Shown: in pieces, positions 1 through 8,778 of the stretch
Position numbering within the stretch: the stretch's first letter is position 1
Layout of the letters: each line of letters begins with the position of its first letter
From: CBDFKJ01 sp965248805
Lineage (GTDB): Bacteria > Pseudomonadota > Alphaproteobacteria > UBA6615
Assembly (NCBI GenBank): GCA_965248805.1
Contig: CBDFKJ010000007.1
Coordinates: 310,001-374,000 of the forward strand
Length of the DNA: 64,000 nt
Reading direction: 5' to 3'
The notes under the pieces: generated by a model
The model's input: the letters and a program-made list of their open reading frames with translations, nothing else
What the model was told of the DNA's origin: nothing
Database searches by the model: none
Translations under genes and position numbers: made by a program

Positions 1-71
1 AGGCGCACGCGGTCACCGACGGTGGGACCGTACATCGCAGCATACGCAGCCCGGCTCATGCGATAGGGCAT
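1..71 (-). CDS. ureC: Urease alpha subunit, N-terminus (partial)
   Basis: Only the first 23 or so codons are inside the window; the gene continues past the left edge. The visible N-terminus contains SRAAYAAMYGPTVGDRVRL, the opening block of urease alpha subunits, the catalytic nickel-binding chain that hydrolyses urea to ammonia and carbamate in the cytoplasm. The ATG at 71 lies 3 bp past the ureB stop codon, as expected of a translationally coupled ureABC operon. The active-site residues are outside the window, so integrity cannot be judged. Confidence 0.93.
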   Translation of the reverse strand, partial: MPYRMSRAAYAAMYGPTVGDRVR

Positions 72-74
72 CGG

Positions 75-398
75 CTAGGCTCCCTCCCCCGACTCCAGCG
101 CACCCATGACGCGCTGGTCAAAGCCACACGCGATCCGCGCCCCGCGATACGGCACCAGGTCGACCGCGCGCGTCTGGCCCGGCTCGAACCGCACGGCGGT
201 TCCCGCCGGAATGTCGAGCCGCCTGCCGAACGCACGCTCGCGACTGAAACTGAGCGCGGTGTTGACTTCGTAGAAGTGATAGTGCGAGCCTACCTGCACC
301 GGCCGGTCGCCGGTGTTGGCGACGTCGAGCGTGACGGCATCGAGACCAGCGTTCAGCACGATCTCGCCGTCGGCGGGAAACATTTCGCCTGGGATCAT
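75..398 (-). CDS. ureB: Urease beta subunit
   Basis: A 107-residue protein starting MIPGEMFPADGEI, with the family blocks NTGDRPVQVGSHYHFYEVN and RLDIPAGTAVRFEPG. This is the small all-beta subunit that assembles with UreA and UreC into the (alpha-beta-gamma)3 urease; it has no catalytic residues of its own. Length is normal for a stand-alone beta subunit. It lies 7 bp after ureA and 3 bp before ureC, so the three are one transcription unit. No frameshift or truncation is seen. Confidence 0.96.
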   Translation of the reverse strand: MIPGEMFPADGEIVLNAGLDAVTLDVANTGDRPVQVGSHYHFYEVNTALSFSRERAFGRRLDIPAGTAVRFEPGQTRAVDLVPYRGARIACGFDQRVMGALESGEGA

Positions 399-405
399 GG
401 CGCTC

Positions 406-708
406 TCATCGGATTGGCATGTGGACGGTGACCAGCTTGACGCCGTCGGGAAAGGTCGCCTCGACCTGCACTTCGTCGATCATCTCGGCTACGCCCTCCA
501 TAACTTGCGCACGCTCAAGCACCCGCGCACCCGCATCCATCAGATCGGCGACGCTGCGCCCATCGCGCGCGCCCTCCAGCACAAAGTCAGAGATCAACGC
601 CACCGCCTCCGGATGGTTGAGCCTGACGCCGCGCTCAAACCGTCGCCGTGCCACGTGTGCGGCCATGGCGATCAGCAGCTTGTCTTTCTCACGCGGTGTC
701 AGATGCAT
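406..708 (-). CDS. ureA: Urease gamma subunit
   Basis: A 100-residue protein with MHLTPREKDKLLIAMAAHVA at the start, RGVRLNHPEAVALISDF in the middle and VEATFPDGVKLVTVHMPI at the end. These are the hallmark blocks of the urease gamma chain, and 100 residues is the usual length. It is a structural subunit of the cytoplasmic urease. It lies 10 bp downstream of ureD and just ahead of ureB. The order ureD-ureA-ureB-ureC is common in alphaproteobacteria. Confidence 0.97.
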   Translation of the reverse strand: MHLTPREKDKLLIAMAAHVARRRFERGVRLNHPEAVALISDFVLEGARDGRSVADLMDAGARVLERAQVMEGVAEMIDEVQVEATFPDGVKLVTVHMPIR

Positions 709-718
709 GGCATGGGCC

Positions 719-1579
719 TCAACAGTGCCACATGCGCGGCAGCGGCGCGCCGCCGCGCAGCACGACCAACGTGTCGATCAGGGTGTGTAGCAACGACTGA
801 CCGTCGGGTGCCGCTAGGCGCGCCACGAGAAGATCGTTCCAGCAGCTGGCACCCGCTGCATGCGGCGCGGCCTCAAGGATCTCGCGAACCGGGCCGAGCA
901 TCGTCGCCGCGTGCGGCGCGGCAAAGAGCACAGTCGCCAACGCCTTGGCGCCCAACCCCGTCGCGTGTCCCGATAGCGTCTCCTCGATGGCGCCATCCAG
1001 TCGCAGCGTGTCGGCAAATACCAGGCGCCCGGCCCGACGCACGCGACAGCGGTCGACGACACGACCTTCCCGTACACGCTCGCCCATGGCCGTGCGGCCA
1101 AGAACGACGGCTTCGAGCGCCAGCACTTCGGCGCCTTCGGCCATGTCGACATCAAGGCGGCGGCTCAGCCGCGCCTGATCGAAGACGATGGCCTCCTGCG
1201 GCAGCCATTCGAGGCGCGCACCTTGGCCAAGATGCAATTGGCCATCGACATATGCGTCCTCACCAAGCGACCTGTACACTTTCTCTGCAGCTTGGGTGGT
1301 GATCAGCGCGCTGGTCCCCGACGCCAGCGTCGCATGCACGGTGAAGCGATCGCCGCCCGTGATGCCGCCGGCAGTGTTGAGCAGCACGGCCTCGGGCACA
1401 TCTGCCTGCAACGGGTGGGGAAACCTCACCTTCGCCGACCCGCGCTGATACTGCCGGGCCACGACGCTGCGGCGAGACCGGAGTTCAATTTCCAGGCGCG
1501 CCTCACCCTCGGAACGCTGCAGGCGCGTGCAGGGCTGCACGGGAGCGACGGCCTCAGACGGAGAGATGACGGCGAACAT
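719..1579 (-). CDS. ureD: Urease accessory protein UreD (UreH)
   Basis: About 286 residues when started at the ATG at 1579; an upstream in-frame extension is only antisense of urtE. Family blocks include NTAGGITGGDRF, LITTQAAEKVYRS and LEWLPQEAIVFDQA. UreD is the scaffold that binds apo-urease and, with UreF and UreG, delivers nickel to the active site. The start overlaps the urtE stop by 26 bp, coupling the urea transporter genes to urease maturation. UreE, UreF and UreG are not in this window and may lie past the left edge. Confidence 0.93.
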   Translation of the reverse strand: MFAVISPSEAVAPVQPCTRLQRSEGEARLEIELRSRRSVVARQYQRGSAKVRFPHPLQADVPEAVLLNTAGGITGGDRFTVHATLASGTSALITTQAAEKVYRSLGEDAYVDGQLHLGQGARLEWLPQEAIVFDQARLSRRLDVDMAEGAEVLALEAVVLGRTAMGERVREGRVVDRCRVRRAGRLVFADTLRLDGAIEETLSGHATGLGAKALATVLFAAPHAATMLGPVREILEAAPHAAGASCWNDLLVARLAAPDGQSLLHTLIDTLVVLRGGAPLPRMWHC

Positions 1580-2246
1580 CGCTCTCGACCATATCGACTC
1601 GGCTGCCCGCCATGACGATGGCGCCGCGATCCATGACCACGAAGTGATCGGCGAGATCGCGGGCGAACTCGAAATACTGTTCGACAAGGAGTATCGCCAA
1701 TCGATGACGTTCGCGCAGATAGGCGATCGCGCGGCCGATATCCTTGATGATGGACGGCTGAACGCCCTCGGTCGGTTCATCGAGCACGAGCAGGGACGGA
1801 CGCGTGACCAGCGCGCGCGCGATCGCCAGCTGCTGTTGCTGGCCGCCAGAGAGATCGCCGCCGCGCCGGCCGAGCATGTCCTTGAGAACCGGGAACAGCT
1901 CGAACAATTCATCGGAGAGCTTGCGTTGGCCGCGGGGCAGCGTCGCGAAGCCGGTCTCCAGATTCTCACGCACGGTCAGGAGCGGGAATATTTCGCGCCC
2001 CTGCGGCACGTAGGCGATGCCACGGCGGGCGCGCTCATAGGGTCGGTAGGGAGAAAGATCCTCGCCTTTCCACATGACCCGCCCGCGGGCCGGCTCAAGG
2101 CCGATGATGCCACGCAACAGCGTTGACTTACCGACGCCGTTGCGCCCGAGGACACAGGTGATCTTGCCCGGCTCGGCTTCCATCGAGACCGCGTACAGCG
2201 CCTGCGACGCGCCGTAGAAAACATCCATGCGCTCGACCGACAACAT
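1554..2246 (-). CDS. urtE: Urea ABC transporter ATPase UrtE
   Basis: A 230-residue ABC ATPase of the LivF type. Walker A is GRNGVGKS near residue 34, the signature is LSGGQQQQLAIARAL near 135, and Walker B with catalytic Glu is LLVLDEPTEG near 158, followed by the His-switch region. The N-terminus MLSVERMDVFYGASQAL and the PSIIKDIG block after Walker B are typical of UrtE rather than of LivF for amino acids. It powers urea import with UrtD, on the cytoplasmic face of UrtB/UrtC. It follows urtD by 4 bp and overlaps ureD. Confidence 0.94.
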   Translation of the reverse strand: MLSVERMDVFYGASQALYAVSMEAEPGKITCVLGRNGVGKSTLLRGIIGLEPARGRVMWKGEDLSPYRPYERARRGIAYVPQGREIFPLLTVRENLETGFATLPRGQRKLSDELFELFPVLKDMLGRRGGDLSGGQQQQLAIARALVTRPSLLVLDEPTEGVQPSIIKDIGRAIAYLRERHRLAILLVEQYFEFARDLADHFVVMDRGAIVMAGSRVDMVESDVRRHLSV

Positions 2247-2250
2247 CGCG

Positions 2251-2994
2251 CTAGCGCCCCAGATACACTTCGATCACGCGCGGGTCGGCGGCGACGTGGT
2301 CAATCGAGCCCTCGGCCAGCATCGCACCCTCGTGCAGCACGGTGACCTTGACGCCCAATTCGCGCACGAACGCCATGTCGTGTTCGACCACGATCACCGC
2401 ATGCGATTGGTTGATGCGCTGCAGCAGCTCAGCCGTCAGCATCGTCTCGGTATCCGTCATTCCCGCGACCGGCTCGTCGATCAGCAATAGAGCCGGATCC
2501 TGTGCCAATAGCATGCCGATCTCCAGCCACTGCTTTTGCCCGTGCGACAAGCTTGCGGCCAGCTCAAAGCGTACGCTGCTGAGACGGACAGTCTCCAGAG
2601 TGTCGTCGAGCTGCTGAGTCTCATCTGCAGAGAGCCTGGCGAACAGGGTGGCGAAGGTGCTGCGCGGGGCCTTCACCGCCAGTACGAGATTGTCCCAGAC
2701 GGTCTGTGATTCGAACACCGTCGGTTTTTGGAACTTGCGGCCGATGCCGAGCTCGGCGATCTGCGCTTCGTCGAGCCGCGTAAGGTCAGTGCCGCGAAAG
2801 CGCACGTCGCCCAGATCGGGCCGGGTCTTGCCGGTGACGACGTCCATCATCGTCGTCTTGCCGGCACCGTTGGGACCGATGATCGCGTGCATCTCACCCG
2901 CTTCTACGAGCAACGACAGCCCGTTCAGCGCCTGGAACCCGTCAAAGTTGACGCTGACGTGGTCCAGATAGAGCAGGGGCTCACTCGCGGTCAT
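2251..2994 (-). CDS. urtD: Urea ABC transporter ATPase UrtD
   Basis: A 247-residue LivG-type ABC ATPase. Walker A is GPNGAGKT near residue 38, signature LSHGQKQWLEIGMLL near 150, Walker B LLLIDEPVAGM near 170. The SHGQKQWLEIGM variant and the GRKFQKPTVFE block are characteristic of UrtD. It is the second nucleotide-binding subunit of the urea importer. It starts 3 bp after the urtC stop, so it belongs to the same operon. No defects were seen. Confidence 0.95.
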   Translation of the reverse strand: MTASEPLLYLDHVSVNFDGFQALNGLSLLVEAGEMHAIIGPNGAGKTTMMDVVTGKTRPDLGDVRFRGTDLTRLDEAQIAELGIGRKFQKPTVFESQTVWDNLVLAVKAPRSTFATLFARLSADETQQLDDTLETVRLSSVRFELAASLSHGQKQWLEIGMLLAQDPALLLIDEPVAGMTDTETMLTAELLQRINQSHAVIVVEHDMAFVRELGVKVTVLHEGAMLAEGSIDHVAADPRVIEVYLGR

Positions 2995-2997
2995 CGC

Positions 2998-4149
2998 CTA
3001 CTCTCCAGCCCGCGCGTCCACGACACCCGGCACCACGTCCGGTACGCTCGGCATTCGCCGCGTCGCGGACCGGACCGTCGCCAGAAGCCCGATCACGCCG
3101 CGCGGCAGGAACAGCGTGACCGCAATGAATATTGCGCCAAGCGCGAACAGCCATAGCTCCGGCAAGGCTCCCGTGAACCACGTTTTGAGCGCGGCGACGA
3201 TGACTGCACCCAGAGCCGCGCCGACCAGGGTGCCACGGCCGCCGACCGCCACCCAGATCACCGCTTCGATCGAATTGGCTGGCGCGAACTCGCTAGGATT
3301 GATGATGCCGACTTGCGGCACGTACAGCGCGCCGGCGACCCCGGCCAGCGCCGCCGACAGGCAAAACACGAACAGCTTGTAGGTCTCGACGCGATAGCCG
3401 AGAAATCGCGTGCGGCTCTCAGCGTCGCGGATCGCCACCAGCACACGGCCGAACTTCGACGTGACCACAAAGCGGCAGATCAAAAATCCAATCGCGAGAG
3501 CCAGCGTGGACGCCACGAACAACCCGGCGCGCGTGCTATCGGTCCGCAACCCGAAGCCGAGCAGGTCCTTGAAATCTGTCATCCCGTTGTTGCCGCCGAA
3601 GCCCATGTCGTTGCGGAAGAAGGCGAGCATCAGTGCAAATGTCATCGCCTGTGTGATGATCGACAGATAGACGCCGGTGACGCGGCTGCGGAACGCAAAC
3701 CAGCCGAACGCGAATGCCAGCAGGGCCGGTACCAACACCGCCATCACGCAGGCAAACCAAAAGTTGTCGAAGCCGTACCAGTACCACGGTAAGGCGTCCC
3801 AGTTGAGGAACACCATGAAGTCCGGCAGCTCGGCGTTGCCGTAGACGCCGCGGCTGCCGATCTGGCGCATCAGATACATGCCCATGGCGTAACCGCCGAG
3901 GGCGAAGAACGCGCCGTGGCCGAGGCTCAAGATGCCGCAGTAGCCCCACACCAGATCGATCGCGAGCGCGAGAAGCGCGTAGCACAGGTACTTGCCCAGC
4001 AACACAACCATGTAAGTCGGCACATGGAAGGAAGACGTCGCCGGCAGCGTCAGATTGAGCACGGGCACCGAGATCGCGATGAGCGCGAGCACAGCGAGGA
4101 AAATACCTCCCGCGCGGCCGACTCTTCGCAGCAGGCCGGTCGCGCTCAT
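2998..4149 (-). CDS. urtC: Urea ABC transporter permease UrtC
   Basis: About 383 residues from the ATG at 4149, which overlaps the urtB stop in an ATGA junction; longer upstream readings are shadow sequence. It is a polytopic LivM-type inner-membrane permease. LSLGHGAFFALGGYAMGMYL and VAVGGRGTLVGAALGA are the conserved loops that contact the ATPase, and the NNGMTDF motif is typical of UrtC. Roughly ten hydrophobic segments can be read. It pairs with UrtB to form the channel. Intact. Confidence 0.94.
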   Translation of the reverse strand: MSATGLLRRVGRAGGIFLAVLALIAISVPVLNLTLPATSSFHVPTYMVVLLGKYLCYALLALAIDLVWGYCGILSLGHGAFFALGGYAMGMYLMRQIGSRGVYGNAELPDFMVFLNWDALPWYWYGFDNFWFACVMAVLVPALLAFAFGWFAFRSRVTGVYLSIITQAMTFALMLAFFRNDMGFGGNNGMTDFKDLLGFGLRTDSTRAGLFVASTLALAIGFLICRFVVTSKFGRVLVAIRDAESRTRFLGYRVETYKLFVFCLSAALAGVAGALYVPQVGIINPSEFAPANSIEAVIWVAVGGRGTLVGAALGAVIVAALKTWFTGALPELWLFALGAIFIAVTLFLPRGVIGLLATVRSATRRMPSVPDVVPGVVDARAGE

Positions 4150-5753
4150 GCCTCCACCGCGCGCCCCTTCAGCGCAAACAGTCCGCGTGGCCGCTTCTGG
4201 ATGAACAGGATGATCAGCACCAGCACCAGGATTTTGCCGAGCACAGCGCCGGCGTAAGGTTCCAAGAACTTGTTGGTGACGCCCAGTGTCATCGCACCGA
4301 CCAGGGCACCCCACAGATTGCCGACACCGCCGAAGACGACGACCATGAAGGAATCGATCAGATATCCTTGACCGAGATTGGGGCTCACGTTGTCGATCTG
4401 GCTGATCGCGACACCGGCCAGGCCGGCGATCCCGGAGCCAAGGCCAAAGGTGAGCGCATCGACCCACGGCGCGCGGATGCCCATTGCCGACGCCATCGCT
4501 CGGTTCTGCGTGACCGCGCGCAGCGACAGGCCGAATGACGTCGCGCGCAGAATGAACATCAGTAAAGCGAGCACGGCCAGTGAGAACAGGAGGATGCACA
4601 ACCGGTTATAGGTGATCTGCAGCTGACCGATCTCGAGCGCGCCGGACATCCAAGACGGCGCGCTGACCTCCTTGTTGGTGGGTCCGAACGCCGAGCGAAT
4701 GGACTGTTGGAGGATCAGCGACAGACCCCAAGTGGCGAGCAGGGTTTCCAGGGGCCGGCCGTAGAGGAACCGGATGATGCCTTGTTCAATCGCGACGCCG
4801 ATGGCACCGGTCACGAGAAACGCCAAGGGCAGCGCGATCAAGATCGACGCGTCAAGCAGGCCAGGCGCGGCGGCGCGAATGATCTCCTGGACAATGAAGG
4901 TCGTGTAGGCGCCGAGCATGACCATCTCGCCATGAGCCATGTTAATCACGCCCATCACGCCGAACGTGACCGCGAGGCCGATGGCCGCGAGCAGCAGGAC
5001 GCTGCCCAGCGACAGGCCATACCAGACGTTCTGGCCGACATCCCACAATGCCAGTTCGCGTTCGATCTTGACGATCGCAGCCGCAGCGGCCTCCGCCGCC
5101 GGATCTTCCGTTCCTGCGATTGGGCTCAGCAGGGCCAGCGCCTCGCGATCGCCGCGCCCCGCGATGATCTCGATGGCGGCTCGCCGCTCCGCTTCGTCCG
5201 CGTCCGTGCCGAGCACGGTGGCCGCGCGTGCCTCTTGCATGGCGCGCCGAACACCTTCATCGGTTTCGGTCGCGATGGCTTGGTCGAGCATGACGATCGC
5301 GTCGGCGTCACGGCTCTTGAATAGCGAGGCCGCGGCCGTGCGCCGGGTGGCCGCATCAGGGCTCATCAGGGTCAGCCCGCCCAACGCGGCCCGGATCACG
5401 CGCCGGAGATTGTTGTTCACGCGAACCTTGCCGACTGCGCGGCGCCCGACCTCACCCAGGCTCTCGCCTGTCAGGGGGTGGGTCAGCACGTAGCCTTGGC
5501 CGCCACGCTCGGCGATGACGACGGCTTGATCGGACTTGCGCACGTAGAGATCACCGGCCGCCAACGCTTCGAGCACGGGCACGGCTGCCGGGTCACCGCT
5601 CGCCGCCAACGCGCCGACCGCCCGCTCAACCTCGTCGAAGCCGCCGCCGGCCAAGGTATCGACGCGCGCCTGCAGATCGGCGTTCTGCGCATGCGCCTGG
5701 CCGGTCACGGCCAGGAGCACAGCAAGCGCAATCGATCGGATCAGTTGGCGCAT
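4146..5753 (-). CDS. urtB: Urea ABC transporter permease UrtB
   Basis: About 535 residues, started at the ATG at 5753 because a clear signal-peptide-like stretch follows (LIRSIALAVLLAVTGQAHAQ). Residues about 25-230 form a soluble, Ala-rich extension probably in the periplasm; this is usual for proteobacterial UrtB and absent from amino-acid LivH. The C-terminal 300 residues are a LivH-type permease with NMAHGEMVMLGAYTTFIVQE and VVFGGVGNLWGALVGA. It forms the membrane channel with UrtC. It lies 98 bp after urtA and overlaps urtC by 4 bp. Confidence 0.94.
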   Translation of the reverse strand: MRQLIRSIALAVLLAVTGQAHAQNADLQARVDTLAGGGFDEVERAVGALAASGDPAAVPVLEALAAGDLYVRKSDQAVVIAERGGQGYVLTHPLTGESLGEVGRRAVGKVRVNNNLRRVIRAALGGLTLMSPDAATRRTAAASLFKSRDADAIVMLDQAIATETDEGVRRAMQEARAATVLGTDADEAERRAAIEIIAGRGDREALALLSPIAGTEDPAAEAAAAAIVKIERELALWDVGQNVWYGLSLGSVLLLAAIGLAVTFGVMGVINMAHGEMVMLGAYTTFIVQEIIRAAAPGLLDASILIALPLAFLVTGAIGVAIEQGIIRFLYGRPLETLLATWGLSLILQQSIRSAFGPTNKEVSAPSWMSGALEIGQLQITYNRLCILLFSLAVLALLMFILRATSFGLSLRAVTQNRAMASAMGIRAPWVDALTFGLGSGIAGLAGVAISQIDNVSPNLGQGYLIDSFMVVVFGGVGNLWGALVGAMTLGVTNKFLEPYAGAVLGKILVLVLIILFIQKRPRGLFALKGRAVEA

Positions 5754-5851
5754 CGCGAAGAGCTTCCCACCGGAATCAAGACGTGTGGGAGTGCCCGGCG
5801 TGCCGGACACTTCCACACAGTTCGGATAAGCATCGACCCGCGTCGGCGCCG

Positions 5852-7147
5852 CTACATGCCCCGACCGCCGCACTTGCCCGTCGCGACGTTGAAGTTGCCG
5901 CACGCCATGGGATCGCGCCAATCGGCGATCAGATCCTTGCTGTCCGGCAAGAAGTCCGACCATTCGTCGCCCACGACTAGACCTGAGGTCTCCCAAACGG
6001 TCTCGAACTGGCCGTCGTCCTGCACTTCGCCGATCAGGACGGGCTTGGTGATGTGGTGGTTCGGCATCATGGTCGAGAAGCCGCCCGACAGGTTGGGAAC
6101 GCTGACGCCGACGATGGCATCGATCACGGCATCCGGATCGGTGGTACCGGCCTTCTCGACCGCCTCGACCCACATGTTGAAGCCGATGTAGTGCGCCTCC
6201 ATCGGATCGTTCGTGACGCGTTCACCACTGCCGGTGAAGGCGTGCCACTTCTCGATGAAGTCATCGTTTTCCGGCGTATCGACACTCATGAAGTAGTTCC
6301 ACGCCGCCAGGTGACCGACGAGCGGCTCGGTGTCGATTCCAGCCAGCTCCTCCTCGCCGACTGAAAATGCAACGACCGGGATGTCCTCGGCCTTAACGCC
6401 CTGGTTCGCGAGTTCCTTGTAGAACGGCACGTTGGCGTCGCCATTGATGGTCGAAACGACTGCGGTCTTCTTGCCCGCGGCGCCGAAGTTCTTGATCTCG
6501 GCGACGATCGACTGCCAATCGGCGTGGCCGAACGGCGTGTAGTTGATCAGAATGTCCTCATCGGCAACGCCACTGGCTTTCAGATAGGTTTCCAGGATCT
6601 TGTTTGTGGTGCGCGGATAGACGTAGTCCGTTCCGGCTAGCACCCAGCGCTCGACGCCTTCGACATCTCTCAGATAATCGACGGCGGGGATAGCCTGCTG
6701 GTTCGGTGCGGCGCCGGTATAGAACACGTTGCGCGAGCTTTCCTCGCCCTCGTACTGCACCGGATAGAAAAGCAGACCGTTGAGCTCTTCGAACACCGGC
6801 AGCACCGATTTGCGCGACACCGACGTCCAGCAGCCGAACACGGCGTCGACATTCTGCACGCTGATCAGTTCGCGTGCCTTCTCAGCGAACAGCGGCCAGT
6901 CCGACGCCGGATCGACGACGACCGGCTCCAGTTGTTTGCCGAGGACGCCGCCCTTCTTGTTTTGCTCTTCGATCAGCATGAGCATCACGTCCTTCAACGT
7001 GGTTTCGCTGATCGCCATGGTTCCCGACAACGAGTGCAAAACGCCAACCTTGATAGTTTCTTGCGCGAGCGCGGGCGCCCCGGCCAAGGTAAGGGCGCCG
7101 GCGACCGCAGCGCCGTATCCATACCTGCGCAATGTTTCTGCGTGCAT
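5852..7147 (-). CDS. urtA: Urea ABC transporter substrate-binding protein UrtA
   Basis: About 431 residues. The ATG at 7147 is preferred because TTGGAGG lies a few bases upstream; an in-frame ATG at 7168 would add 7 residues. The signal peptide ends near ALAQ before ETIKVGVLHSLSGTMA, the standard opening of periplasmic binding protein family 5. Blocks FGCWTSVSRKSVLPVFE and LLFYPVQYEGEE are typical of the urea-binding member. It captures urea in the periplasm for UrtBC-DE. It is the first gene of the nine-gene operon and sits just below a sigma-54 promoter. Confidence 0.95.
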   Translation of the reverse strand: MHAETLRRYGYGAAVAGALTLAGAPALAQETIKVGVLHSLSGTMAISETTLKDVMLMLIEEQNKKGGVLGKQLEPVVVDPASDWPLFAEKARELISVQNVDAVFGCWTSVSRKSVLPVFEELNGLLFYPVQYEGEESSRNVFYTGAAPNQQAIPAVDYLRDVEGVERWVLAGTDYVYPRTTNKILETYLKASGVADEDILINYTPFGHADWQSIVAEIKNFGAAGKKTAVVSTINGDANVPFYKELANQGVKAEDIPVVAFSVGEEELAGIDTEPLVGHLAAWNYFMSVDTPENDDFIEKWHAFTGSGERVTNDPMEAHYIGFNMWVEAVEKAGTTDPDAVIDAIVGVSVPNLSGGFSTMMPNHHITKPVLIGEVQDDGQFETVWETSGLVVGDEWSDFLPDSKDLIADWRDPMACGNFNVATGKCGGRGM

Positions 7148-7199
7148 GCCATCCTCCAACACGGACATCCGGGACGATTCCCGATTGCTCCGTTGTGCA

Positions 7200-7214
7200 G
7201 CAAGCCGCGTGCCA
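7200..7214 (-). promoter_or_regulatory. Sigma-54 (-24/-12) promoter upstream of urtA
   Basis: On the minus strand the sequence reads TTGGCACGCGGCTTGCT. TGGCAC and TTGC are separated by 5 bp, matching the sigma-54 consensus fully. Transcription would begin near 7188 and leave about a 40-nt leader before the urtA ATG at 7147. This places the urea importer and urease genes under nitrogen-limitation control, as known for urease loci in several proteobacteria. Confidence 0.82.
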
Positions 7215-7299
7215 ATTGCGGCGCGATGGAAAACCGCAAATCAATTCAGTGCGTTGTAGGAGAGCGCGCGCTCGGGCGTGAGCCGGTCAAAATTTCACC

Positions 7300-7316
7300 T
7301 GCACATTTTATGCGCA
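7300..7316. promoter_or_regulatory. Putative NtrC enhancer site
   Basis: TGCACATTTTATGCGCA is a 5-7-5 dyad with one mismatch to the NtrC pattern TGCAC-N7-GTGCA. It sits about 90-100 bp upstream of the -24/-12 element, a typical enhancer distance. Functional assignment is inference; only the pattern and spacing are seen. Confidence 0.55.
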
Positions 7317-7572
7317 CGCTGCCCGCGCCGCCTATTTATTGAACTGCCGCGCGCACCGTCTCTACGACGCCGATTCGGGACGGACGAGGTGAGCGTCCGA
7401 TCGGGCGAATGCGGGGAAGTTGCGGCGTCGACGGGCATCGGCTGTTGGCGCCCAGCGCAGCGGATTGAATCCGGTCGACCGCGCGCCATCGCCGCCGACA
7501 CAGTAGCGGCTTAAAAACGCCGTTCGGCCATTGCCACGGAATGCCGCCAACTTTCAGAGTCCGCTTCGGGTC

Positions 7573-7720
7573 GATGCTGTTGAAAAACTATTTTGAGGCG
7601 TCCGGCACGCACGGTTGATTCGCGGAGCGACGCGAAACAGCAAGAATGATTCAGCTACAGCCAGAATTCGATTCTATCTTTGCGTCAAGTCAGTAGGCGA
7701 CCGACTTTTTCAACAGCATC
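7573..7720. mobile_element. MITE-like element, 148 bp, perfect 15-bp inverted repeats
   Basis: The ends GATGCTGTTGAAAAA and TTTTTCAACAGCATC are perfect inverted repeats, and GGTC lies directly outside both ends (7569-7572 and 7721-7724) as a 4-bp target duplication. It encodes no protein. The inner right end shares CGACTTTTTCAAC with the right end of the IS at 57.6-59.0 kb, so a transposase of that kind may have moved it. Around it, 7317-7572 and 7725-7888 hold no gene that I can support. Confidence 0.7.
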
Positions 7721-7888
7721 GGTCAGACTCGGACGAATGGTGAGCGTGCGAGATACATCCGCCTTGCGCGGTCTAACCGACATCGTCCCACGAAAGCGGA
7801 CATCGGTGCCGAAACGCGGCTACTGGATGAATGACGGACGACTTTCAGACATAAACTTCGTTTCATGGCCGAGCTGTCCGTCAAAGGT

Positions 7889-8747
7889 CTAGTGGATTGA
7901 TTCCAACGTTTGGAACCCTCGGTTTCGGGCTGCGATGATGTCGTCGGGGTCGGCTTTCGATATGAATGGCTGTGGGTTGGCCGCATTGTATTCGCGGACG
8001 AAGCGGTTGATTGCGGCCTGGAGATCGACGACGGAATGGAAGACGCCGTGCTTGAGCCGCCGCCGGGTGAGTTTTGCGAAGAAGCCCTCGACGGCATTGA
8101 GCCACGAGCAGGAGGTCGGTGTGAAGTGGAAAGTCCAGCGCGGATGGCGGGCGAGCCAGGCGCGGACCTTGTCCTTGTTGTGCGCCGCGTAGTTGTCGAC
8201 GATCGCGTGGATGGCCTTGTCCGCCGGCACCGTGCGCTCGATGCGGTTGAGGAAGCGGATGAACTCCTGATGGCGGTGGCGCTGCATGTTCTGGCCGATC
8301 ACCGTTCCGTCCAGAACGTTGAGCGCCGCAAACAGCGTGGTCGTGCCGTGCCGTTTGTAGTCATGGGTCATGGTGCCGGCGCGTCCCTTCTTCATCGGCA
8401 GACCGGCGGTCGAGCGCCTGGATCTGTGACTTCTCATCGATCGACAACACCACCGTATGGGCCGGCGGGTCGACATACAGGCCGACGATATCGGTGAGTT
8501 TCTCGGCGAAGGCAGGGTCGGTCGACAGCTTGAAGTTGCGCCAGCGGTGCGGGCTGAGACCGTGAGCCTTCCAGATCGCCTGCACCGTCGAGGCGGCAAT
8601 ACCGGCCGCCCTGGCCATCGCGCGCAACGTCCAGTGGGTCGCCTCAAACGGCGGCGGTTGCTGCGTCAGGCGCACGATCTCGGCGACACGATCGAGCGGG
8701 ACCGGCGCCTTGCCGGGCGCATACCACAGCAAAATACGGAATCCCAA
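7889..8747 (-). pseudogene. IS630 transposase split by a 7-bp duplication
   Basis: A TTG at 8747 begins a 128-residue N-terminal part (helix-turn-helix linker plus the first catalytic Asp in VLSIDEKSQIQ) that ends ...GTRRHHDP at 8361. The C-terminal part continues in another frame; it has its own ATG overlapping the break (MTHDYKRHGTTTLF) and carries the second Asp (IVDNYAAH) and the Glu (LNAVEGFFAKL). This could be a dead gene or an orfA/orfB arrangement needing frameshifting. Copies D and E have the same structure. Confidence 0.8.
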
Positions 8748-8778
8748 TTCGGACTCTTTCGTTCCGATCCCTCCACTA
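7890..8778 (-). mobile_element. IS630-family element, copy A (889 bp, frameshifted class)
   Basis: Bounded by TA at 7890-7891 and 8777-8778, both inside CTAG. The imperfect terminal repeats are TAGTGGAGGGATCGGAACG and TAGTGGATTGATTCCAACG. It is 7 bp longer than copy B because CCATGAC is tandemly duplicated in the transposase gene. Its left-end TA is shared with copy B, so the two are head-to-tail tandem copies. Confidence 0.9.

Noticed and set aside
719..1969. 416-residue version of UreD starting at 1969
   Set aside because: The first 130 codons lie antisense to urtE and are Ser/Arg-rich. The ATG at 1579 gives the normal UreD length.
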